15,673 nt of DNA, from positions 1 through 15,673 of the forward strand of contig CAJUCE010000059.1 of the NCBI GenBank assembly GCA_910584865.1, read 5' to 3'. Source of the stretch: an uncultured Acetatifactor sp. GTDB taxonomy: Bacteria > Bacillota > Clostridia > Lachnospirales > Lachnospiraceae. Shown one piece after another: positions 1-5,763 of the stretch. Position 1 is the first letter of the stretch. Each line of letters begins with the position of its first letter. The notes below the pieces were generated by a model. It was not told where the DNA came from. It worked only from the letters and a program-made list of their open reading frames with translations, and ran no database searches. Made by a program: the position numbers and the translations under genes.

Positions 1-2
1 GG

Positions 3-197
3 CGGTCTATCTCTTGTTTTCGGTTACTTGCTTCTTTACCGTACATGAGCATTAAGGTTATGAATGAAACACTGAACAGACAGAAGCCCGGACTGTATAT
101 TTTGCCCCAGGATGAGAAGCTGGTAAAGAAGTTCGATATGGAGATAGAGAATCAGGATGGGAACGACAGTGTATTCTTTAAGGATATTACCGGATAG
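3..197 (+). CDS. C-terminal end of an unidentified protein (partial)
   Basis: An open frame enters from the left edge and stops with TAG at 195-197, giving about 64 residues ending FFKDITG. I do not recognise the family. The visible part is hydrophilic, with LYILPQDEKLVKKF in the middle. An alternative reading exists. In frame 1 the edge encodes a hydrophobic GGLSLVFGYLLLYRT that stops at TGA 46-48. That stop overlaps an ATG at 45 (ATGA), so the visible gene could instead be a coupled 50-residue ORF starting at 45 behind a membrane-protein gene. No clear ribosome binding site precedes that ATG, so I prefer the open-ended reading with low certainty. The next gene starts 30 bases downstream. 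Confidence 0.45.
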   Translation, partial: RSISCFRLLASLPYMSIKVMNETLNRQKPGLYILPQDEKLVKKFDMEIENQDGNDSVFFKDITG

Positions 198-227
198 AAG
201 GCAGTCATATTATAATTAGGAGAAATT

Positions 228-2699
228 ATGAAGACAACAGAAGACAGCAACAAAAATGAGCTTATGCCTGAAGAAATGAACGATATCGAAGAAAGTGCAG
301 AAAGCCATGCCGATGCAAGGGAAGAAACGGACGGGATAGAGAACCCCGCTAAGAAGAAAAATAAGAAAGTGATGATTTTGTCCTGCGTTGGTGTTTTTAT
401 TGTTTTAATCCTTGGCGTTCTCGCATTTATCAACTTCAAAACCACGCTTTTTGTGACATACCAGGTCTGCTCTGCAGAGGGAGTAAACAGAGGGGATTAC
501 ATGGTTTTCCGGATGCTGGAAAGCGGTGAGACAAGAGCAGTCTACCAGGAGAAGCTTGAAACACAGATTCGATGTGATAAAGCATTAGCAGAGTGGGAGT
601 CTGACTGTGCATTGATTCCTGAGGTAGTCAGTGCCAATATCTCGATACAGAACGACCTTATGAAGATATGGTCTTTTGTCGGCGCAGATGATGCAACCTA
701 TGAGGAATTGAAGGCCAAACTTGACGGTATGTCGTTTGGCGCCGGCCTTGAAGGGGTTAATATCGGCGAATTGGCAAGGTATACCGCACAATTTATGGCA
801 AGCGATTCCTATTACGTTTTAGATTCAATTGATGAAATAAACGGGATAAAGGCTTCTTTCAGGAATCAGATGAAGCCGGATACGGCGAAAACAACAGTCA
901 GGATGCGCAAGATAAACATGACAGAATATGATCCTGCGGAAGCGGATTCTTCCGCGGCTGTACCTGATGCTACAATGCAGATGTGCCGTAATCAACTGGG
1001 TGATGATACCGGGTATAAGTATATTGCAGAACAGACATCGGCATTTTTCGGGTACAGTGTTGTGATTACCGTCGCCGTGAATGAGGAATCCTGTAAAGTG
1101 TTGGGAGCAAGGACATCTGTACCGGGCTATTTAGAGAATTATATTGCCCATTTTGAACTTTGTGCAGACGGAACATATACGGATAATACTGCGTATATTG
1201 TTCAGCCTGTTGTGGTGGATTTAGCGGCGGCCAGGGAGACTGCGGACAAATTTGCCGCCTTGTTATCTCCTATGTTCAAGCCTTTGATCGATGATGAAGC
1301 ACTTGCTGAATTATACTATTTCTTTTACGGCGATGAAGCTGTGGGAGAAGAGGAAAATGCAGAAGATGAGGGAGCAGCAGAAGACGCAGAAGATGGGGGA
1401 GATACAGAAGGTGCGGAAGACGCAGAAAATGCAGAAGGTACAGATAATGCAGAAAATGCAGATAATGCAGACGGAACAGATTTGCCGGACACTGACGGGG
1501 CCAGCGGGGAAGCGAATCCTGACGAGGAATCACAGGAGGAATCCGATAATGGAGAAGGCGGAGGCATGGACGGTTCCGAAGAGGGAGGAGAAGATACAGA
1601 CAACGGGCCGGCAGAGGAACAGACGGGAGAGGGATTATACGAAAATCTGAAGTTTGTGTCTGCCATGAAGTCCTTTTCCGGTCAGCTGGAGAATGATTTC
1701 AACGTGAGCGAAGAGTGGGGGATTCTCAACATTCTTTTGAGCATACAGCAATGCGTGGAGATGTGCGGTTCGTCTTATGTGGATTACAGGTATCTGCAGC
1801 AGAACTTTGACGAACTGTTTGCTGAAGCGAATGCGGATGATGCCGCTAAAGTGCGGGAGGAGCTTGAAACAAATATTGCGCAGATTGAGACGCTGCGTGG
1901 CATCATCAGATTAGCAGGGGACGTGTCCCACATCAGTTCTGAAATACACGGGTATTCCGCGGAAGAGTTACTCGATATTGCATCAAACTATGACAATGAA
2001 CTACAGAAATGGTATCCGGAAAATAAGATAGGTCAGATATTTTATGTTACTGACGTAAAGTATGGCATACCATGTTCAGATGGGACTGAACTTTTAAATG
2101 TAATCTTTGGGGTTGCAACAACGGAGATCGGTAACAGGATAGTTACCGTTAATATTGATTTTAATGAAAATATGGAAGGTTTGTTTGCGGATTATGCGGA
2201 TAATAACATTGCAAGTCAGGTGAATGTCATATTCATGTTGGGCAATGCCAGGGCTGCCGTGAATCGTGAGGAGTATTCCACGCAGGCCGAGTATGAACTT
2301 GCATTACAAAGATGGCTATATCTAAATTACCCGGATTATTGGGACAATCCTGATGCTGGCAGTGCCCCCGCACAGACATATACGGCAAGCGGCTACAGCA
2401 ATGGCACCAGTCTCTGGGGTACGATAAAAAACGGCCTTGGAACAATCTATGAATGGGCTACTACTGACAGCGGTATCGTATGGACATCTAATGGTTGGAC
2501 TAGCAGCCTCAGCGGGATCTGGCACGATATGGAAAATGGCTATTATGGCAGCATACCGCAGATAGCTGTTAATGGCACGGAAGCTATCGTGGACGGTGCA
2601 AAAAATATCTACGAAGGGGTAAAGGAGGCGTGTCCGATGTCTGGAACGGCATCAAGGATTGGTGGGGCGGCCTCTGGTAATAAACGGTATGAATTGTAA
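228..2699 (+). CDS. Large membrane-anchored extracellular protein with acidic low-complexity region, unknown function
   Basis: The start ATG at 228 follows an AGGAGA ribosome binding site at 218-223. The product is 823 residues in this frame. Residues 1-47 are a charged, acidic-then-lysine-rich cytoplasmic tail. Residues about 48-69 are one hydrophobic helix, and the Lys-rich KKKNKK before it suggests an N-in orientation with the remainder outside. Residues about 80-365 form a globular part I cannot assign. Residues about 368-468 are Asp/Glu/Ala/Asn/Gly-rich repeats (EDAE, ENAEG, NADN types). A second globular part follows, and the tail is rich in Trp, Gly and Tyr. The final residues after KEA (about 2628 on) look out of frame: a one-base shift gives a Trp-rich end closed by a double TAA stop at 2678-2683. 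No enzymatic motif is visible. A surface scaffold or sensor role would be a guess. Coding is certain, function unknown. Confidence 0.85.
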   Translation: MKTTEDSNKNELMPEEMNDIEESAESHADAREETDGIENPAKKKNKKVMILSCVGVFIVLILGVLAFINFKTTLFVTYQVCSAEGVNRGDYMVFRMLESGETRAVYQEKLETQIRCDKALAEWESDCALIPEVVSANISIQNDLMKIWSFVGADDATYEELKAKLDGMSFGAGLEGVNIGELARYTAQFMASDSYYVLDSIDEINGIKASFRNQMKPDTAKTTVRMRKINMTEYDPAEADSSAAVPDATMQMCRNQLGDDTGYKYIAEQTSAFFGYSVVITVAVNEESCKVLGARTSVPGYLENYIAHFELCADGTYTDNTAYIVQPVVVDLAAARETADKFAALLSPMFKPLIDDEALAELYYFFYGDEAVGEEENAEDEGAAEDAEDGGDTEGAEDAENAEGTDNAENADNADGTDLPDTDGASGEANPDEESQEESDNGEGGGMDGSEEGGEDTDNGPAEEQTGEGLYENLKFVSAMKSFSGQLENDFNVSEEWGILNILLSIQQCVEMCGSSYVDYRYLQQNFDELFAEANADDAAKVREELETNIAQIETLRGIIRLAGDVSHISSEIHGYSAEELLDIASNYDNELQKWYPENKIGQIFYVTDVKYGIPCSDGTELLNVIFGVATTEIGNRIVTVNIDFNENMEGLFADYADNNIASQVNVIFMLGNARAAVNREEYSTQAEYELALQRWLYLNYPDYWDNPDAGSAPAQTYTASGYSNGTSLWGTIKNGLGTIYEWATTDSGIVWTSNGWTSSLSGIWHDMENGYYGSIPQIAVNGTEAIVDGAKNIYEGVKEACPMSGTASRIGGAASGNKRYEL

Positions 2700-2746
2700 A
2701 AACAGGACTCTCAACTGTCATTGCTGTCAGTTGAGGTCCTGTTTTT
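2699..2746. terminator. Bidirectional intrinsic terminator between convergent genes
   Basis: A stem pairs 2701-2717 (AACAGGAC-T-CTCAACTG) with 2728-2743 (CAGTTGAGGTCCTGTT), with a single bulged T. It is flanked by an A-run on the left and T5 on the right. It starts at the stop codon of the large plus-strand protein and lies about 24 bases from the stop of the convergent minus-strand gene, so it can end transcription from both sides. Confidence 0.88.
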
Positions 2747-2769
2747 GACAGACAGTATAGGCCGTTCGA

Positions 2770-3555
2770 TTAGAACAGCATTTCTGCCGGATACAGATCG
2801 CCCTGATCCAAAATCGGCGCATCCTCATCGCTCATGGCATTTTCTTTCGACACAAGCTTCCGTTCGCCGGGCTTCAATTCGATAAGTCCTTCGTATGTCC
2901 GGTAAAATATCGCGCTGTCACCCTCATTTTCCAGATATACCGGCAGATTGTCTGTTTCCCAGCAATACGTTTCCAGATGCCGATAATGCGGGAAATAGCG
3001 AATATCGATGCGCTGTTCATATCCCTTGCAGGAGATCAGGCAGCTGTCCTGAAAGGTTCCGATATGCGGGCGCATCCATCCCCTGTGGATTACCCCGCTT
3101 CTTTTTATCAGGGCTGTTTTGAAATAATAGCTTTCATGGTCCGACAGGATTAGCAGAATTGTATTATCATCCTGATCATATTCTTTCTCCCTCTCATATT
3201 TCTCCGCATACTCCGACAGCCCGGGAATGAATTCACAGGTACCGGGCTTCGAAAAATCGCATTCTGACAAGCGGCAATGATATTCCGTGTTTTTGGTCCG
3301 GATGCAGACCTGTTCGGTTTCTCTGTCCACCTCAATATGCTGCACCGGCGAGGTATGGATGAATGTCGTGTCCGTCAATCTTCTATGCCCTGTCACAACG
3401 CCATGTGCTAACACATACTCTTTCCCGGTATAAGGATGCACGCTCTTTTCTATGCGCCAATGGTACAGATGCGGTGTATACTTATCTTCTTCCTCCGGAG
3501 AAGGCAGCGGCTCCTCTCCTGACAGCAATGCGATAATTTCGTCCTGTGATAACAT
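2770..3555 (-). CDS. Hypothetical protein with FliM/FliY-like N-terminal motif
   Basis: The gene encodes 261 residues. The ATG at 3555 follows a strong AGGAGGT site at about 3562-3568. I do not recognise the body of the protein. It is soluble, without signal peptide or membrane helix, and rich in His, Tyr and charged residues, with Cys scattered through the middle. The first residues, MLSQDEIIALLSGEE, closely resemble the LSQ(D/E)EIDALLSG motif at the N-terminus of flagellar switch proteins FliM and FliY, which in those families binds phosphorylated CheY. No FliM middle domain or SpoA domain follows, so this is not a flagellar switch protein. The motif may be coincidental or a borrowed docking peptide. 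The gene is divergent from the next gene and shares the terminator at 2699-2746 with the gene on its other side. Confidence 0.82.
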   Translation of the reverse strand: MLSQDEIIALLSGEEPLPSPEEEDKYTPHLYHWRIEKSVHPYTGKEYVLAHGVVTGHRRLTDTTFIHTSPVQHIEVDRETEQVCIRTKNTEYHCRLSECDFSKPGTCEFIPGLSEYAEKYEREKEYDQDDNTILLILSDHESYYFKTALIKRSGVIHRGWMRPHIGTFQDSCLISCKGYEQRIDIRYFPHYRHLETYCWETDNLPVYLENEGDSAIFYRTYEGLIELKPGERKLVSKENAMSDEDAPILDQGDLYPAEMLF

Positions 3556-3630
3556 TTTCTACCTCCTGTTCTCTGAACGGTCAGCTCTTCCAGCATGCCA
3601 AAATTGTATTTGTTTTCGGTTGATATATCC

Positions 3631-3639
3631 ATTTTAGCA
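3631..3639 (-). promoter_or_regulatory. Possible extended -10 promoter for the 261-residue protein
   Basis: Read on the minus strand, this is TGC followed by TAAAAT, an extended -10 of the form TGnTAnnnT. No convincing -35 lies 17 bases upstream. The implied 5' leader to the ATG at 3555 would be about 70 bases. It overlaps the start region of the divergent plus-strand gene. Confidence 0.35.
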
Positions 3640-3643
3640 TAAA

Positions 3644-4138
3644 ATGCAGAAAAGATATCACAAAATGTCGGATGAAAATGAAGGGCTGTCGCCGGAGTGC
3701 GGATGCAAAGACTGTCAGCCTTATCTGGATAAGATTGCCAGGTATTCATGGTGTCATCGTGACCGGAAATATAACAGGGAGCCGGATTTTGAGGAGCTGT
3801 ATTTCAGAAGCTGGGAAACCGGCCATGTAAGGAGCGATGCGGGGGATTCGGTGGTGCTGACGATTTGGATTCATAATGGCAGAACGGACATCCTGTTTGG
3901 CAGGGAAGCGGCCGATAAATATCGGGAGTATGATGAATTGTATTGTGCTCCTGAGTATGCGTTTATGTTTTCTTCGGAGCTATATTCTTCCGACAGGACT
4001 TGTATATGCAGCAAGGCCTTTGTGGAGGACTGCTTTGAGTATATCGGAAAGTCCAGGAGCCTGTGCGATGAGTATGTGGAAAGGGGCTTTCTCTCACCGT
4101 TTCGGGAGAATGCGGTAGTAGTACAAAGGAATGGGTAA
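3644..4138 (+). CDS. Cysteine-rich hypothetical protein
   Basis: The frame encodes 164 residues from ATG 3644. A second in-frame ATG at 3665 (MSDENEGL) is an equally plausible start. Neither has a strong ribosome binding site, and an in-frame TAG at 3635 excludes anything longer. The N-terminal part has a CGCKDC cluster at residues 19-24 of the long form, and a further CICS lies near residue 119, so metal binding is possible but unproven. It has no signal peptide or membrane helix. Codon use resembles the neighbours, which supports a real gene. It is divergent from the 261-residue gene. An immunity or antitoxin-like role cannot be tested from sequence alone. Confidence 0.6.
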   Translation: MQKRYHKMSDENEGLSPECGCKDCQPYLDKIARYSWCHRDRKYNREPDFEELYFRSWETGHVRSDAGDSVVLTIWIHNGRTDILFGREAADKYREYDELYCAPEYAFMFSSELYSSDRTCICSKAFVEDCFEYIGKSRSLCDEYVERGFLSPFRENAVVVQRNG

Positions 4139-4205
4139 CCAGGCAATATCATTTTATGAAACTACATTCAGAAGCTTAGAGGAAAAGGGGAGATTTATGA
4201 ATTGG

Positions 4206-4253
4206 ACAGAACCCCCATGCACCAGGGCGCAGGGCCGTGCATGGGGGTTCTGT
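4206..4253. repeat. 16-bp perfect inverted repeat
   Basis: Bases 4206-4221 (ACAGAACCCCCATGCA) are the exact reverse complement of 4238-4253, around a 16-base GC-rich loop. The hairpin lies downstream of the plus-strand gene ending at 4138 and 14 bases beyond the stop of the minus-strand mini-gene at 4268. It may therefore act as a terminator for either. However, neither side carries a T-tract, so it is not a standard intrinsic terminator. It could instead stabilise a 3' end or be a small repeat remnant. Confidence 0.7.
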
Positions 4254-4267
4254 CATACTCGGTATCT

Positions 4268-4378
4268 TCAGGACTCTACATCGGAATCTGCAGCAACCGC
4301 AGACACCACGCTGGATATCACTGAGATAATTACTGCAACAATGATAATTAACAAGCCGCCGCCCAAAACAATAAACAT
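4268..4378 (-). CDS. 36-residue single-helix membrane peptide
   Basis: A short minus-strand frame runs from ATG (CAT at 4376-4378) to TGA (4268-4270). The peptide starts MFIVLGGGLLIIIVAVIISV and ends AADSDVES: one uninterrupted hydrophobic helix of about 27 residues with a short acidic tail. An exact AGGAGG lies at 4388-4393, nine bases before the ATG, and an extended -10 promoter lies at 4450-4478. This is strong evidence of expression for so small a frame. The size and shape fit small membrane proteins generally, including type I toxin peptides and small regulators. I cannot distinguish these. It faces away from the tandem promoter-hairpin repeats at 4500-4647. Confidence 0.72.
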   Translation of the reverse strand: MFIVLGGGLLIIIVAVIISVISSVVSAVAADSDVES

Positions 4379-4449
4379 AAATGATGTCCTCCTGCCACTT
4401 AATAAAGCTTGCGGAATATTTTCGCTTGGAATAAATATACCGTTTAAAA

Positions 4450-4478
4450 ATTATAGCATATTATTCCAAAAATCACAA
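4450..4478 (-). promoter_or_regulatory. Extended -10 promoter of the mini membrane protein
   Basis: On the minus strand a -35-like TTGTGA (4473-4478) is separated by exactly 17 bases from a perfect TATAAT (4450-4455) with the TGC extension. The expected start near 4443 gives a leader of about 65 bases, including the AGGAGG. Confidence 0.72.
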
Positions 4479-4499
4479 CTGTAAATTGAGAAACTATGG

Positions 4500-4647
4500 T
4501 ATAATGTTGACTCAGAAGGACATTGAGTCAACTTTTGATTCCATATGCGCTGGGGCGCATGTAATTATGGTATAATGTTGACTCAGGAGGACATTGAGTC
4601 AACTTTTGATTCCATGAGCGCAGAAGCGCACGAAATTATGGTATAAT
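4500..4647 (+). repeat. 71-bp tandem repeat: extended -10 box, hairpin and T4 in each unit
   Basis: Two full 71-base units occupy 4500-4570 and 4571-4641, and a third begins at 4642 and breaks off after TATAAT. Each starts with TATAAT preceded by TATGG (extended -10). A hairpin follows directly: GTTGACTCA, nine-base loop, TGAGTCAAC (4506-4532 and 4577-4603), then TTTTGATTCCAT and a second GCGC-NNNN-GCGC stem. The first 45 bases differ at one loop position only; the rest carries seven substitutions that mostly spare the GCGC arms. Each unit also contains a 23-codon frame (4504-4575, 4575-4646). The region between the mini-gene promoter and the next gene at 4779 holds no other gene that I can support. 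Confidence 0.9.
4639..4647 (+). promoter_or_regulatory. Extended -10 nearest the phosphodiesterase gene
   Basis: TGG plus TATAAT forms the last of three identical extended -10 boxes in the tandem array. It is the only one not followed by the hairpin, so transcripts starting near 4654 could run freely into the gene at 4779. No -35 is recognisable 17 bases upstream. Confidence 0.5.
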
Positions 4648-4778
4648 ACCTAAGAATTTATTCCCGGCAGAAGGTGTCAGGGAATTGGGGCAGCAGGAAG
4701 CAGATGGCCAGGGAAATGCAGGCAGAAACACGCGGACGGCACGGCTGCAGCAAATACGGAACAAAGCAGGAGGAGAAA

Positions 4779-5522
4779 ATGGATACAATAAAAATCAACA
4801 GCGGAAACGCGAAAATGATTGCACACAGGGGGCTCAGCGGGCTGGAGACGGAGAACTCCATTCCGGCCTTTATCGCTGCCGGAAACCGCAGCTATTATGG
4901 AGTGGAGACAGATGTACATGTAACTAAAGATGGGAAGTTTGTAGTCATTCACGACGAGCACACAGACCGGGTTGCCTGGGACTGCATCAATGTGGAGAAG
5001 TCTACCTATAATTTGGTGCGAAAAATCATTCTAAAGGATATGTGTCCCGCCGCCGGATCAGACGGCAGCGAGGACAGTGGAAGACAGGATCTGCTGATAC
5101 CGAGCATGGGAGAGTATATCCGTATTTGCAAAAAATACGATAAAAAATGCATCCTGGAACTGAAGAATCATTTTGCGCCGGAAGCAATTGACAGTATGTT
5201 GGGAGAAATTTACAGGCTGGGATACCTGGAGCATATGGTATTCATCTCCTTTGACCTGGAAAATATGATCGGACTCAGGCGGCGTCTTCCGCATCAGGAC
5301 CTGTATTATCTGAGAAGTACATACAATGAGGAAGTCCTTAGGGGCTTAAAGGAAAACCGGCTTTATCTGGATATTCATTATCCGGCGCTGACAAAGGAGA
5401 TTGTGGAGGAGCTGCACGGGGAAGGTATTCTGGTAAACTGTTGGACCTGTGACAACAAGGAGGAAGCAGAGCGCCTGGCTGCATGGGGTGTGGACTATAT
5501 CACTTCCAATATATTGGAATAA
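4779..5522 (+). CDS. Glycerophosphodiester phosphodiesterase family protein
   Basis: GDPD enzymes hydrolyse glycerophosphodiesters to glycerol-3-phosphate and an alcohol, recycling phospholipid head groups or teichoic-acid material. The start MDTIKINSGN at 4779 is chosen because a GGAGGAG site lies just upstream; the longer frame from 4674 has none. The 247 residues show the family signature in order: AHRG with H16 and R17, ETENSIPAF at 24-31, VETDVHVTKDG with E43 and D45 (metal ligands), and VIHDEHTD with H58. LELKNH in mid-protein supplies the later conserved Glu, and WTCDN and DYITSN near the end are typical of the barrel. There is no signal peptide, so it is cytoplasmic. Upstream lies the tandem promoter array; downstream lies a repeat region and a new promoter, so it is probably monocistronic. 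Confidence 0.9.
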   Translation: MDTIKINSGNAKMIAHRGLSGLETENSIPAFIAAGNRSYYGVETDVHVTKDGKFVVIHDEHTDRVAWDCINVEKSTYNLVRKIILKDMCPAAGSDGSEDSGRQDLLIPSMGEYIRICKKYDKKCILELKNHFAPEAIDSMLGEIYRLGYLEHMVFISFDLENMIGLRRRLPHQDLYYLRSTYNEEVLRGLKENRLYLDIHYPALTKEIVEELHGEGILVNCWTCDNKEEAERLAAWGVDYITSNILE

Positions 5523-5537
5523 ACTATTCAGTTTTAC

Positions 5538-5609
5538 ATTATAGGAAAGTCCGTGGTGAAAGTCAGCCGTCAGTTTTTTAATTATAGGAAAGTCCGTCGC
5601 CAGACGGAC
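5538..5609. repeat. 17-bp direct repeat with a palindromic arm
   Basis: ATTATAGGAAAGTCCGT occurs exactly at 5538-5554 and 5581-5597, a spacing of 43 bases. The second copy continues into a perfect 7-bp hairpin, GTCCGTC (5592-5598), GCCA, GACGGAC (5603-5609). A T6 run at 5574-5579 lies between the copies but I found no stable stem before it. The sequence sits between the phosphodiesterase and glycosyltransferase genes. Confidence 0.8.
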
Positions 5610-5653
5610 ATGGAATCAGTAAGGTATCGAAGGTACTTTTTTATCAATAGTGG

Positions 5654-5682
5654 TTGTACAGCAGCTTTGTTTTTGGTATTAT
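5654..5682 (+). promoter_or_regulatory. Probable promoter of the glycosyltransferase gene
   Basis: TTGTAC (5654-5659) lies 17 bases before TATTAT (5677-5682), which has the TGG extension at 5674-5676. The -35 is weak (first three bases only), but the spacing and extended -10 are good. Transcription would start near 5690, giving a leader of about 75 bases that contains the stem-loop at 5716-5744. Confidence 0.5.
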
Positions 5683-5715
5683 CTTATTGGTACGGTTTTG
5701 AAGGAGAATAGCGTT

Positions 5716-5744
5716 GCTGTCGGACTTACGCCGGAGTCCGCAGC
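5716..5744 (+). other. Leader stem-loop before the glycosyltransferase
   Basis: GCTG-T-CGGACT (5716-5726) pairs with AGTCCGCAGC (5735-5744) around an eight-base loop, with one bulged T. It ends nine bases before the GAGGAG ribosome binding site at 5754-5759, leaving that site free. It may be only an RNA-stabilising hairpin. Confidence 0.45.
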
Positions 5745-5763
5745 AGGTAGGGTGAGGAGACAG

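Noticed and set aside
1276..1666. Long frames on both strands through the acidic repeat region
   Set aside because: They are shadows created by the low-complexity GCAGAAGAT-like codons of the large surface protein.
4131..4484. Plus-strand 117-codon open frame overlapping the intergenic hairpin
   Set aside because: It crosses the 16-bp inverted repeat and runs antisense through the better supported 36-residue membrane peptide and its promoter; its translation is low-quality and it lacks a proper RBS.
4500..4647. CRISPR array
   Set aside because: The repeat is a 71-base unit with no spacer-like unique segments of constant length and no cas gene nearby; it is a tandem duplication.
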